NCBI RefSeq assembly: GCF_032854445.1
Contig: NC_088306.1
Span: forward strand, 22,727,764-22,791,763
Reading direction: 5' to 3'
DNA from: Liolophura sinensis
Taxonomy: Eukaryota > Mollusca > Polyplacophora > Chitonida > Chitonidae
Length of the DNA: 64,000 nucleotides
In this document: one piece after another, positions 9,701 through 18,294 of the stretch
Layout of the letters: each line of letters opens with the position of its first letter
How positions within the stretch are numbered: the stretch's first letter is position 1
Notes under the pieces: model-generated
The model's input: the letters and a program-made list of their open reading frames with translations, nothing else
What the model was told of the DNA's origin: nothing
The model's database searches: none
Translations under genes and position numbers: made by a program

Positions 9701-11542
9701 CTTCACTACAATATGGCTGACATATTGTTTCTAAGTCCAGTGGCTTTAATGTAAAGTTCCATTTATGTCTATCTTCACTACAATATGGCTGACATTTTGT
9801 TTCAAAGTCCAGTGGCTTTAATGTAAAGTTCCATTTATGTCTATCTTCACTACAATATGGCTGACATATTGTTGCTAAGTCCAGTGACTTTAATGTAGAG
9901 TTCTGTACATGTCTGTCTTCACTACAATATGGCTGACATATTGTTTATAAGTCCAGTGGCTTTAATGTAAAGTTCTGTAGATGTCCTCATTATTCACTCC
10001 ATATCTGTTTGTCAGAGTGTATTCCTTTGTTAAGTAACTCCAGTCTTTTCTGATTAGTCCTCAGTAGAGTACCTGTTTACAATGATACAGATGACACCAT
10101 CAAAACTGCTGGGGCCTCTGTGGCTCAGTTGGTTAGTGCGCTAACGCAGCGTAATCACCTAGAAGCCTCTCACCAATGCGGTCACTGTGAGTTCAAATCT
10201 AGGTCATGCTGGCTTCCTCTTCAGTCGTACGTGGAAAGGTTTTCCAGCAACGTGCAGATGGCCTTAGGTTTCTCCTGGGTTCTGCCCCTTTCTACCCACC
10301 ATAATGCTGGCCGTATAAGTGAAATATTCTTGAGTATGGCGTAAAACACCAATCAAATAAATAAATGAATCAAAACTGCTAACGTTTTTCAAGCCTTACC
10401 TGTTTATTCACCCATTTGTCTTTGATTCCTCAGTGGGCTTTCGGAGTGACACTCTGGGAACTGATGACGATTGGTCAACAGCCCTACTCCGAGATTGACC
10501 CGTTTGAGATTACATCCTACCTTCAGCAAGGCTACCGAGCAGCACAGCCAATCAACTGTCCAGATGAGCTGTAAGTTTACCATATGACCTTTAATACTCC
10601 TAAATAAATAGTGTGTTTTCCAGCCATTTTACAAGTCCAAGACATTTGATTTTATATTCTTATTTATATCCGTTTAATGTGTGGAAAGAACAAAGAATGT
10701 GTTCCTGTGCGAAATTTTTGGCTTGATACGTAAAGATAATCTTTGCCTGGAGTTTATCGGGATGCTAGAACAAAATCTGTAAACCTAAAACTTTGGCTGA
10801 TCTTTAAGTTAAAGTCTTATGCTTTAACTTTTGATAAATTCCAGTACGCACATTTCCTCTATGATCCACTGTATTACCTTTAAATTAGAACTGTTTTTAA
10901 GACAGAAGACCCGTATCAGATTACCTTAAATGACCTAAAAATTCGACCACTGAACAGCATTTTTGTAGGCAAATAAATGTCATGAAGTTGTACTATCTGT
11001 AACTTGCCAAAAGCAGGTACTGCAAATCTTTAACCTTTTCAACTTTTCAGTAAAACACTTGTTTCAGTTTATGCATACAATTATTGTGAAAATCATGCTG
11101 AAATTATTTGTTTGTGTCATTATGGATACAAGCTTCACAAAACAAAAGTTTATGCATACAATTATTGTGAAAATCATGCTGAAATTATTTGTTTGTGTCA
11201 TTATGGATACAAGCTTCACAAAACAAAAGTTATTTCTCTACACTCATTAGTTATTTTAGAATGTTTGAAAATATTGGCCGCATAGGTGATTGAAACAGTG
11301 GAACAATTAGGGTACTTTGGTTTCATCTATCCCCCAAAATTGACTGCCATCATATTAGCGAAACTGAATGAGTATGCTGTTAGGCATCAGTCAATCAATG
11401 AATTAATCAATGTTTTCTGTGGTTTCTCAGGTTTGCGGTGATGGCGTGTTGTTGGGCAATGTCCCCAGATGAGCGTCCCAAGTTTTCACAGCTTCAAACA
11501 TGTCTGACGGACTTTTACACAGCACTGGGTCGATACATCTGA
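499..11542 (+). CDS. RYK: RYK-family Wnt co-receptor (pseudokinase), 3' part of gene, 11 exons
   Basis: Joining 499-594, 1231-1387, 1710-1804, 2784-2852, 4337-4456, 5863-5954, 6753-6955, 7961-8070, 8591-8750, 10434-10570 and 11431-11542 gives about 449 residues. In order they show an extracellular juxtamembrane stretch, one transmembrane helix, a Ser/Thr/Gln-rich linker with the RYK-like DTPNN motif, and a complete kinase-like domain. RYK hallmarks are the glycine loop GTFGRIYHG, FIK in place of VAIK, HRDLATRNC, DNA in place of DFG, and the block DLFPQDYNCLGDNENRPVKW. RYK/Derailed proteins bind Wnt through an N-terminal WIF domain and guide axons and cell polarity; they are known as catalytically impaired kinases at the plasma membrane. 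The WIF exons are outside the window. Human RYK is about 600 residues, so roughly a quarter is missing. All introns are GT-AG. The exon 5/6 junction is out of frame by one base, so the product there is uncertain. Confidence 0.93.
753..788. repeat. (TA)n microsatellite
   Basis: About 18 uninterrupted TA dinucleotides in the intron between the first two RYK exons. Confidence 0.97.
1231..1387 (+). CDS. RYK: RYK exon 2 of window: transmembrane helix
   Basis: The acceptor is TTTACTGCAG and the donor is AG|GTATGC. It encodes DPQQAQNMSSSTHIF, then a hydrophobic helix with the motif YIAVGCACAVILLIAMAV, then YYLNSQK and a basic cytoplasmic start. The FYI-VG-C-CAVI pattern is that of the RYK transmembrane segment, which fixes the family and the orientation. 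Phase 1 in, phase 2 out. Confidence 0.93.
1710..1804 (+). CDS. RYK: RYK exon 3 of window: Ser/Gln-rich cytoplasmic linker
   Basis: The acceptor is TTCCCACAG and the donor is AATG|GTGAGT. It encodes SETDSSQALSQQSQ, then LLLHSDTPNNST and VAPTANG. The Ser-rich stretch followed by DTPNN is conserved with vertebrate RYK between membrane and kinase. Phase 2 in, phase 1 out. Its 3' end resembles the end of the next exon, suggesting duplication. Confidence 0.88.
1805..2783 (+). other. RYK intron between the paralogous exons 3 and 4
   Basis: AT-rich, with A-runs near 2056-2080 and a (CAT)n run near 2558-2577. No gene or mobile element is recognised. Confidence 0.6.
2784..2852 (+). CDS. RYK: RYK exon 4 of window: possible cassette exon, paralogous to exon 3
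   Basis: The acceptor is TGTTTTTCCAG and the donor is AATG|GTGAGT. The 69-bp exon encodes ATSAVCIESETPNSTP and VSTVETNG. It is phase 1 at both ends, so it can be included or skipped without changing frame. The ending ETPNST...TNG mirrors DTPNNST...ANG of exon 3, with the same splice position. No counterpart is obvious in vertebrate RYK, so the exon is called from splice sites, phase and resemblance only. Confidence 0.62.
2853..4336 (+). other. RYK intron, no features recognised
   Basis: About 1.5 kb, AT-rich. Short open frames here lack splice logic or family resemblance. Confidence 0.6.
4337..4456 (+). CDS. RYK: RYK exon 5 of window: pre-kinase linker and kinase start
   Basis: The acceptor is TGCCCCTCAG and the donor is GAAG|GTAAAG. 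It encodes GVIKKGYLHITDLKPTD, then VTAMLNEVHLERNKITLGEV and LLE. The end corresponds to ERITLKDVLQEG at the start of the vertebrate RYK kinase-like domain. As written the exon leaves one base (G) over, which does not fit the next exon's best acceptor; see the finding on this junction. Confidence 0.9.
4660..4747 (+). mobile_element. SINE family A, 3' fragment
   Basis: Carries the family-A core (TAAGTGAAATATTCTTGAGT, then ACGGCGTAAAACACC) and an (AAAT)n tail. The tRNA-like head is missing. Confidence 0.8.
5000..5125 (-). mobile_element. SINE family A, degenerate copy
   Basis: Reverse orientation. It shows the diverged core, CAGCATTATGGTGG and GGGGAAACCCATGACC, which are parts of the family-A body. 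Old copy. Confidence 0.65.
5712..5807 (-). mobile_element. SINE family A, tRNA-like head fragment
   Basis: Read on the - strand it begins with a box-A-like TAGTCTAGTGGTTAGCATGC and reaches a degenerate box B (GTGAGTTTAAA). It ends about 55 bp upstream of the RYK exon 6 acceptor. Confidence 0.55.
5863..5954 (+). CDS. RYK: RYK exon 6 of window: glycine loop and VAIK-equivalent lysine
   Basis: The likely acceptor is TTTGTTAACAG and the donor is ATTG|GTAAGT. In frame from 5864 it encodes TFGRIYHGTIVGEDEND, then LSAQQDVFIKTVI. This covers the nucleotide-binding loop and the strand carrying the lysine (FIK). An alternative acceptor at 5834 would restore frame with exon 5 but would add about ten residues inside the glycine loop, which is unlikely. 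Confidence 0.9.
6398..6748. repeat. 28-bp minisatellite with CCAAT motifs, abutting RYK exon 7 acceptor
   Basis: Six regular 28-bp units start at 6581, 6609, 6637, 6665, 6693 and 6721, each containing CTGATTG(G). Looser copies precede them from about 6398. The last unit ends four bases before the exon, so the array forms most of the sequence upstream of the splice acceptor. The complement of most units holds CCAATCAG. Confidence 0.93.
6753..6955 (+). CDS. RYK: RYK exon 7 of window: kinase N-lobe to hinge
   Basis: The acceptor TGTGTTCCAG lies directly against a 28-bp minisatellite; the donor is CAG|GTGAGA. It encodes DQARPDQVQTFLTESCLFRG, LAHQNLNTIIAACLDNEKQP, MVIYPYANEGNLKKFLQKCR and MSDTGAHQ. 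The LTESC-LRGL-H-NL and KPMVI-PY-N-GNLK-FL-QC patterns match RYK. Phase 1 in, phase 0 out. Confidence 0.96.
7540..7935. repeat. 28-bp minisatellite in 84-bp higher-order units before RYK exon 8
   Basis: Variants of a 28-bp unit (TTTAACACAACTGATGTGCA and relatives) alternate in a fixed order of three. CTGATGTGCAGG recurs at 7569, 7653 and 7737, exactly 84 bp apart. The array ends 25 bp before the exon 8 acceptor. Confidence 0.93.
7961..8070 (+). CDS. RYK: RYK exon 8 of window: catalytic loop
   Basis: The acceptor is TTGTCTCTCAG and the donor is TGTGT|GTAAGT. It encodes ALSTPQLVYMAIQIIRG, then MQALHRKKIVHRDLATRNCV. The catalytic loop is a full HRDLATRN, whereas vertebrate RYK carries a lysine in the HRD arginine position (HKD). 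Phase 0 in, phase 2 out. Confidence 0.96.
8270..8480 (+). mobile_element. SINE family A, 5'-truncated degenerate copy
   Basis: Contains CATGGGAAGGTGTGCCAGCA, TCCTCCCACCATAATGCTGG and a diverged core, in the family-A order. Confidence 0.75.
8591..8750 (+). CDS. RYK: RYK exon 9 of window: DNA (altered DFG) motif and activation segment
   Basis: The acceptor is GTTGTTGTAG and the donor is GTG|GTAAGC. It encodes VDQHLTVRLMDNALSRDLF, PQDYNCLGDNENRPVKWLSV and EAILEKKFTPASDV. MDNALSRD is the RYK replacement of the DFG motif, the main reason the family is regarded as a pseudokinase. Phase 2 in, phase 0 out. Confidence 0.96.
9268..9990. repeat. 72-bp tandem repeat, 10 copies
   Basis: ATGGCTGACAT (or a one-base variant) recurs at 9281 and every 72 bp to 9929. 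The unit contains ATGGCTGACATTTTGTTTCT and CCAGTGGCTTTAATGTAAAG. Copies differ by only a few bases. Located in the RYK intron between exons 9 and 10. Confidence 0.96.
10111..10368 (+). mobile_element. SINE family A, complete tRNA-derived copy with 12-bp TSD
   Basis: The head has box A TGGCTCAGTTGG and a box-B-like GAGTTCAAATCTA. The body has CCCACCATAATGCTGG and the core (AAGTGAAATATTCTTGAGTA). The tail is (AAAT)n. It is flanked by a perfect 12-bp target-site duplication, ATCAAAACTGCT, at 10099-10110 and 10369-10380. These are direct marks of LINE-driven retroposition. Confidence 0.93.
10434..10570 (+). CDS. RYK: RYK exon 10 of window: kinase C-lobe
   Basis: The acceptor is TTTGATTCCTCAG and the donor is GAGCT|GTAAGT. 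It encodes WAFGVTLWELMTIGQQPYSE, IDPFEITSYLQQGYRAAQPI and NCPDEL. The W-FGVTLWEL-T-GQ-PY and GYR-AQPINCPDEL blocks are those of RYK. Phase 0 in, phase 2 out. Confidence 0.96.
11026..11250. repeat. Dispersed repeat D with internal 2 x 81-bp duplication
   Basis: The sequence resembles stretches at 17120-17300 and 59755-59870 (shared TTTATGCATACAATTATT and TTTTCAAC). Here an 81-bp segment is perfectly doubled (11066-11146, 11147-11227), which implies a recent event. Confidence 0.8.
11431..11542 (+). CDS. RYK: RYK terminal coding exon with stop codon
   Basis: The acceptor is GTGGTTTCTCAG. It encodes FAVMACCWAMSPDERPKFSQ, then LQTCLTDFYTALGRYI and TGA at 11540-11542. CW-M-PDERPKFSQLQ is the end of the tyrosine-kinase fold. 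The C-terminus GRYI parallels the GAYV end of vertebrate RYK, which is described as a PDZ-binding tail; the same role here is inference. Confidence 0.96.
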
Positions 11543-12416
11543 TCACCGACGCACAACGTCAAACGGGAAAAATCCCACGCAGGCTGCATGCTCGCTTGAA
11601 AACGGGCCTGGTGATCGTGTTCATTTCTGTGAAATGTAATGTTCAGAGCTGCCATTGTTACAAAAGCTCCCAGACAATTTCCTTTTGTGACAGGAGCATT
11701 TAATTTCTGGAGTTCATTTTGTGTGGCAGAGATGGAAATGTGGAGGCCCTGCATGGAAATTGACATTCTCGTGCATGTGAAATATGAGTTATATAAACAG
11801 ACTGTAGTCTACTGCTTGTGTATTTGTTTATCCTATAGCCAGAATGAATCTCAGGGTACTTACAGGATTTTAGGATGGGGCTGGTTGGGGATTAGCTTGA
11901 AGAATGGGTGCGTGTAGAGTAAGTGGTAATTCAAAATGTTTACAGTTTACAAACAAAATGAGAGAGGTGAAATGAGTTGCGCTATTTTCAGCTCTTGTTG
12001 AATGGAGGTAGAAAAGACGTCTTCATTTCATCAGTGGTTTCATATGGCGTACATATCTTCACTTTTGCATAAAAGTACTTTACTATCTGTACATGATGTG
12101 TGAGCTGTTGATTTCTCACAAACACTATACCGCTATGACTTTTGCGAATTTTTGAAAGTACAGTAAAATTTCATGGAATTTTTCACCAAATAATTGTCCT
12201 TTACTCTGTGCGATATATTTAAATCTGTCTTCCTTTTGTTGATATTTAACAGTGTCATTAAGAAACCTGTAGTGTGTGTTGTCTCACGTGACCTGGGCAC
12301 TAATGCACTGTGGCAGTATGGTACTACAGTTAGTGTCAGAAGGTTGTTGATTAGTGCCACACTGTGTGTGATGATGTGTGCACTAAATGAGTAAATAAGT
12401 AGCTTGTTTGAACAAA

Positions 12417-12422
12417 AATAAA
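12417..12422 (+). promoter_or_regulatory. Candidate proximal poly(A) signal AATAAA
   Basis: AATAAA lies about 875 nt after the RYK stop codon, in an A-rich context and followed by a T-run. It could give a short 3' UTR form. Motif only. Confidence 0.3.
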
Positions 12423-13894
12423 ACAAAAATTTTTTTTTTTTAGTATTTTGTTGTCCCAGAAATGTAAATAGGCATTGTATAGATGTAAATAAGGCAAAAC
12501 AGGGATATGTGTCAGAGAAGGGGCCGTTTACTTTTTTCCTGTACCAGTACTGATCCGTCTTTGAGTAATCACGGGTATAAAATATGGTATTTAAGGAATT
12601 TAGAGATGCCCTCCCAGAAACAAGTTGTAACATGAAAGTGCTTGGAGTGCTTGGGGTAAATAGTGTCTATGATCATATAAGTTGCAATATTTTTAATACG
12701 TTTTTGTCATTTTTTTTTAATATTTAACTATTATCGTTGAGCAAGATCAAAACCTACACTTTGTTCCATCTGTTCCTTTTTACTCACTGGATTCAAAAGT
12801 TGTCACAATGTACAGCTGGTATCAGATTATTTTTTTTCTTACCAGGTTTTTTCTTCCTTTTTTTTTTAATTTCATTTTTAAGCTATTCTGAAGTAAGGCA
12901 TAAATACTAAACCACTACTTCCAAGTCCCTGTTGTAGGTTTTTACATGCCAAAAACTGACGTGTATGCAATTTTTTTTTTTTTTTACACTTTTATCAGTC
13001 ATAAAGGCAGAGGAGAAATGTTTGTTCACCTAAATAAGACTCGAGGTGCCAAAACCAAAAATGTGGAAAAAGGTAAACCACACTTTCTATTCAGAACTGC
13101 ATGTTTTTGTATCACTATGCATTGATTTAGTGCTCTAGGAAATGCTACTGTCATATCATGTATTTCGTTTTCTTTTAATATAAGTAATTGTTTTAGTACT
13201 TCTTGTTGTTACAAATGACTTGTACCACTAAGGTTTCTGGACAAGGGGAGGTAACCACTACAAAACAAATGAAGACAAATTATAGGACTTATATCCTTAG
13301 GTATTGAAACTCAGTTTAGTTCTAAATATTTTATGGAAATTACGAGAATTAGTTTCATCTTTATCATCAGTACACTGTTGTTGTGTTTGAGGGCATCTGA
13401 GTTATTCTTAATTGCTTGTCACTTGCAATAATAGAGAACTTCAGTAATTTTTTGCCGGATAATTTTTTCCTTTTTTTTTTTTTTTGGTAAATTTTGATAA
13501 ACTCAGATATTATATCGACTAGCATCCTGATACAGTTGTACATCTGGTCATTTCTGTGTGTAAGCTAGCTGATGTTACCATAAAAAATTAAGGTCACTGA
13601 ATCGGTATAAATACATAGTCATTATGACTGAAGGACTAGTCTTCATTATTCATTTGTAATTTCTGAGAGTTCTTGCAAGAATCTGTTATCGTTCAAACGA
13701 CGCGTTTGTTAGGCACATGCAAATTGCTTTCGGTTCTTCCATCGTGTTGAAGTTTTGTAGCATTATCAGTTACTGTTAAATTAATCGCATGAAGTCCATG
13801 TGTAAAAACGTTGTCATTTGTCAGTGAGACAAACTCGAAGGACTTTCATATTTAAAGCACAACTTCTATGTAAACATTGTATATTATGTGAGAT

Positions 13895-13900
13895 AATAAA
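13895..13900 (+). promoter_or_regulatory. Candidate distal poly(A) signal AATAAA
   Basis: AATAAA about 2.35 kb after the RYK stop, followed within 30 nt by TGTCTGCTGTCTG, a plausible downstream T/G-rich element. It lies just before the 30-bp minisatellite. Confidence 0.45.
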
Positions 13901-13979
13901 AATGTTACAATCATAAAGAATGTCTGCTGTCTGATTTCATATCAAACAAAAAAAAAAGAATACAGGGTGTTGTTAAATT

Positions 13980-15637
13980 ATACGTCCACTGACTGGGTAA
14001 CTGGAGTCCACTTAACGGATAGTACTGGTGAACTGGAGTCCACTTAACAGATAGGGCTGTGAAACTGGAGTCCATTTAACGAATAGTACTGTGAAACTGG
14101 AGTCCATTTAACAGATAGGACCGTGGAACTGGAGTCCACTTAACGAATAGTACTGGGGAACTGGAGTCCACTTAACAGATAGAACAGGAACACAAGTCCA
14201 CTTAACTGATGGGACTGAGGAACCCGAGTCCACTTAACAGATAAGACTGTGAAACTAGAGGCCATTTAACAGATAGTACTGTGGAACTGGAGTCCATTTA
14301 ACGAATAGTAGTGTGAAACTAGAGGCCATCTAACAGATAGGACCGTGGAACTGGAGTCCATTTAACGAATAGTACTGTGAAACTGGAATCCATTTAACAG
14401 ATAGGACCATGGAACTGGAGCCCATTTAACGAATTGTACTGTGAAATTGGAGTCCACTTAACGAATAGTACTGGGGAACTGGAGTCCACTTAACGAATAG
14501 TACTGGGGAACTGGAGTCCACTTAGCAGATAGTACTGGGAAACTGGAGTCCATTTAACGGATAGTAATGGGGAACTGGACTCCACTTAACGAATAGTTCT
14601 GAGGAACTGGAGTCCACTTAACAGATAGGACTGTGGAAATGGAGTCCATTTAACAGATAGGACCGTGGAACTGGAGTCCACTTAACGAATAGTACTGGGA
14701 ACTGGAGTCCACTTAACAAATATTACTGGGGAACTGGAGTCCACTTAACGGATATGAGTTCCACTTAACTGATGGGACTGAGGAACCCGAGTCCACTTAA
14801 CAGATAGGACTGTGAAACTAGAGGCCATTTAACAGATAGTACTGTGGAACTGGAGTCCATTTAACGAATAGTAGTGTGAAACTAGAGGCCATCTAACAGA
14901 TAGGACCGTGGAACTGGAGTCCATTTAACGAATAGTACTGTGAAACTGGAATCCATTTAACAGATAGGACCATGGAACTGGAGCCCATTTAACAAATTGT
15001 ACTGTGAAACTGGAGTCCACTTAACGAATAGTACTGGGGAACTGGAGTCCACTTAACGAATAGTACTGGGGAACTGGAGTCCACTTAGCAGATAGTACTG
15101 GGAAACTGGAGTCCATTTAACGGATAGTAATGGGGAACTGGACTCCACTTAACGAATAGTTCTGAGGAACTGGAGTCCACTTAACAGATAGGACTGTGGA
15201 AATGGAGTCCATTTAACAGATAGGACCGTGGAACTGGAGTCCACTTAACGGATAGTAATGGGGAACTGGAGTCCACTTAACAAATAGTACTGGGGATCTG
15301 GAGTCCACTTAACGGATATGAGTTCACTTAATGGATAGGACTGTGAAAAAAGAGTCCACTTAATGGATAGGACTGGGAACTGGAGTCCGCTTAATGGATA
15401 GAACAGGAACACTAGTCCACTTAACAGGTAGGACTTTGGAACTGAAGTCTACATAACAAATAGTATTGTGGAACTTGAGTCCACTTAACGGATAGGACTG
15501 GAACGAGTCCACTTAACAGATATTACTGGAGAACTGGAGTACACTTAACAGATAGGACAGAAACTAGAGTCCACTTAATGGATAGGACAGGAACTGGAGT
15601 CCACTTAATGGATAGGACAGGAACTCTAGTCCACTTA
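13980..15637. repeat. 30-bp minisatellite, left part
   Basis: More than 50 copies of a unit of about 29-31 bp centred on GGAACTGGAGTCCACTTAAC. A larger block is itself duplicated: CTTAACTGATGGGACTGAGG recurs at 14201 and 14764 with matching flanks, giving a 563-bp higher-order repeat. Confidence 0.97.
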
Positions 15638-15996
15638 CTGGCCCGGATAGCACAGTTGGTAGAGCTTCCGCTTCGGGACCGGTAGATCCAGAATCAATCC
15701 TTGATCGAGTCACACCTAAGACTTTAAAAGAGGAAGTTGTAACTTCCTCGCTTGGCGTTCAGCATGAAGGGGATAGTGCAACGACTGGTTGACCTGTATC
15801 AGTATAATGGCTCGGACGGGTCGGCTTACTTGCCTTCGGTAAGTCGTCTCAGTGAAGCAGCACTAAATAAAAGAGCGGTGGAAATCCGTCCTGCTACAAG
15901 GAGGCACATTACACGTACATGCACCCTGAAGATTCCTTCGTCATCATATGACTGAAAAATTGTTGAGTACGACGTTAAACCCCAAGCACTCACTCA
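15638..15996 (+). mobile_element. SINE family B, complete tRNA-derived copy inserted in the minisatellite
   Basis: The head has a box-A-like TAGCACAGTTGGTAGAGC and a box-B-like GGTAGATCCAGAATC. The body includes AAGAGGAAGTTGTAACTTCC. The core is GAAAAATTGTTGAGTACGAC and the tail is (ACTC)n. It is flanked by CTCTAGTCCACTTA at 15624-15637 and 15997-16010. The open frame inside (15752-15955) is part of the element, not a gene. Confidence 0.93.
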
Positions 15997-16305
15997 CTCT
16001 AGTCCACTTAACTGATAGGACTGGAGAACCGGAGTCCACTTAACGGAGGGTACTGTGGAACTTGAATTCACTTAATGAATAGGACTGTGAAACTGGAGTC
16101 CACTTAACGGATAGGACTGGGAACTGGAGTCCACTTAATGGATAGAACAGGAACACTAGTCCACTTCACAGGTAGGACTTTGGAACTGAAGTCTACATAA
16201 CAAATAGTACTGTGGAACTTGAGTCCTCTTAACAGATAGGACTGTGAAACTGGAGTCCACTTAACGGATAGTACTGTGAAACTGGAGTCCACTTGACAGA
16301 TAGGG
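15997..16305. repeat. 30-bp minisatellite, right part
   Basis: Continuation of the array after the family-B SINE, with the same GGAACTGGAGTCCACTTAAC-type units, fading out near 16305. Confidence 0.95.
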
Positions 16306-16621
16306 GACTACATAAACAGGTACTACATATATAATATTGCCAATATTTAAGCCTCAGACTTGAGACTTAATCTAACTTGGAATTGAACTCCTGACTAAAG
16401 CTGCATAAGAAGGCAAACATTGACTAGCCTGACATATTTGCATCAAGAAAACGATGGTTATAGTGACGGAAACCAAACCTATGGTAATGGAAACTTTATA
16501 GTCCCAGTAAGTAGGGAATGAGCTCGTGGAATTATTACACGTCTTTGTAGTCATGGAAACCACACTTTTTATCACATGTACCATACTCATGGGATGAACT
16601 GATATGATAACACAAATCACT

Positions 16622-16830
16622 TTTAGTAATGTAAATCAAATTTATGGTAATGGAAACCAAATTTATAGTAATAGAAACCATTCTCATAGTAACAGAAACC
16701 ATATTCATAGTAATGAAACCAAAATTATAGTAATTTAACCATACTCAGTGATGGTAGCCAAATTTATAGTAACAGAAACCATACTCCGCAATGGAAACCA
16801 TACTCATAGTAATGGAAGTGAGAGCGGAAT
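16622..16830. repeat. Degenerate tandem array, about 25-bp unit
   Basis: Repeated AGTAA(T/C)(G/A)GAAACCA with intervening TTTATAGT or TCATAGT. Units are diverged. Confidence 0.8.
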
Positions 16831-17342
16831 CTGCGATTTTGTTCGTCAGGTATCCATTGACTACAAAGTCCAAGGTACCACGCCGGGTGGCGATACCTTG
16901 GTAAGAGGACCACTTCAGCCCAATCATACAATACAACTTGTGCAAATAAAACCCATGGCACAATGCAGATGAAATGCATGAACAACACGCGTATGTCTGT
17001 CATTCATTGCTTGTACTCTGCTGGGATCGGCCTCGCGATATCATGGTATGATCAGTCCGATCACATATACATTTACCCTGTTCACAATTATAGCTGGTAT
17101 AAATGCGAAGGGATTACTACTTTAAATCTTCAACTTTTCCACCTCTAAAGCACTTTATTCCATGGAATTCTCATATATGCAAACAAATATTATTGAAATG
17201 ACTCCAAAATCAATTGTTTGTGTCACTAAAGATGAAATCTTCATAAAACTGCAAACTGTTTCTCTACACATCATACATGAAGTTCTCTCCGAATGTTTCA
17301 AAACATTAGCTTGAAAAGCTTAAAGAAAACGATAAACCGGTT

Positions 17343-17520
17343 TTGATTTATTTATTTATCTATTTATTCGATTCATGTTTAATGCCGTACTCACGAATAT
17401 TTCACTTGTACGACAGCTGCCAGCATTATGGTGTTAGTAAACTGGGCACAGAGCCCAGGGGAAACCCACGACCATCTGCAAGTTGCCGACAGACCTTCCA
17501 ACTCACTGGTTTTGACAGAA
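17343..17520 (-). mobile_element. SINE family A, partial copy
   Basis: Reverse orientation: TTTATTTATTTATC tail, CGTACTCACGAATATTTCAC core, CAGCATTATGGTG and GGGGAAACCCACGACCATCT body. The head is missing. Confidence 0.85.
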
Positions 17521-18258
17521 CGCTGCTGCTATATTACTAAACTGGATTAAACTGGACTCTGTGAAAGGACAAATTCATACGGTTAAAACTATCTTGGTCA
17601 CATGGTTGTTTGAAAGGAGAAATTTTCACAACTGGCTTAGATTTAAAGGGGTTCCTATTCAATCCGCATTTAATGTTGGCTGTGTTAACAGGGTAAAATT
17701 CTGAGAGAAAAGAAGTAACCAAACACTGAAAACTGAACACATGACATATTTGCCCCCTTGTCAATATATTTTTATTTGGTACAATATATACTTAGTGTCC
17801 CAACATCACAGAATAAATACATGTTTTGGACTATTTAATAGAGGTCTACAATACAGTGTTTTTTTGTTCTTTTGTCTTACTTCAAATGTTTGGTGTACAT
17901 ATATGGACTGAAGCTGCAATACGGGATGTTCTCCCTTTTAAAACTCTCCTCGAATGTTACACGCACGATTACTTGAAGATACATCATAAAATTGAGAACG
18001 CTGATATTGTCTTGTACCATAATAAAACAGCATGACATATACACAATATACTGCATCTCTGAAGACCAGACTTAAAAGGAGAATTCTACCATACATAGTT
18101 GAATTAGGGAGACTATATATATCTATATATATATATATGGACTCCCGATGTGTCGAGAAAAATAGTAATGACAGAACAGAGAGCTTCTGAACATGTCTTT
18201 CTGATAAATGTATCATGAATAAATGACAACATACAGTTTGAGCCACAACTGCAAAATG

Positions 18259-18293
<35 letters not shown>
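18259..18293. repeat. (TA)n microsatellite
   Basis: About 17 TA units; a shorter run lies near 18120-18137. Confidence 0.95.

Positions 18294-18294
<1 letters not shown>

Larger units (their letters stand above)
11543..13915 (+). other. RYK: Probable RYK 3' UTR
   Basis: Sequence directly after the stop codon is AT-rich, without a continued reading frame and without recognised repeats. Candidate poly(A) signals occur at 12417 and 13895, the latter followed by a T/G-rich stretch. A minisatellite starts soon after, at about 13980. The end is inferred; transcript data would fix it. Confidence 0.5.

Noticed and set aside
10111-10190. Possible tRNA gene (box A and box B present)
   Set aside because: Cloverleaf pairing is poor and the sequence continues into a SINE body, core and tail flanked by a target-site duplication.
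11059-11250. 63-codon frame with two identical halves
   Set aside because: It comes from an 81-bp duplication within a dispersed repeat in a RYK intron.
15640-15715. Possible tRNA gene
   Set aside because: It is the tRNA-derived head of the family-B SINE, repeated at 45430-45505.
15752-15955. 67-codon open frame, nearly repeated at 45188-45391 on the other strand
   Set aside because: Both lie inside family-B SINE copies; their similarity is that of the SINE itself.
13980-16305. CRISPR-like regular repeats
   Set aside because: Units are contiguous without unique spacers, vary in sequence, and the genome is eukaryotic; it is a minisatellite.
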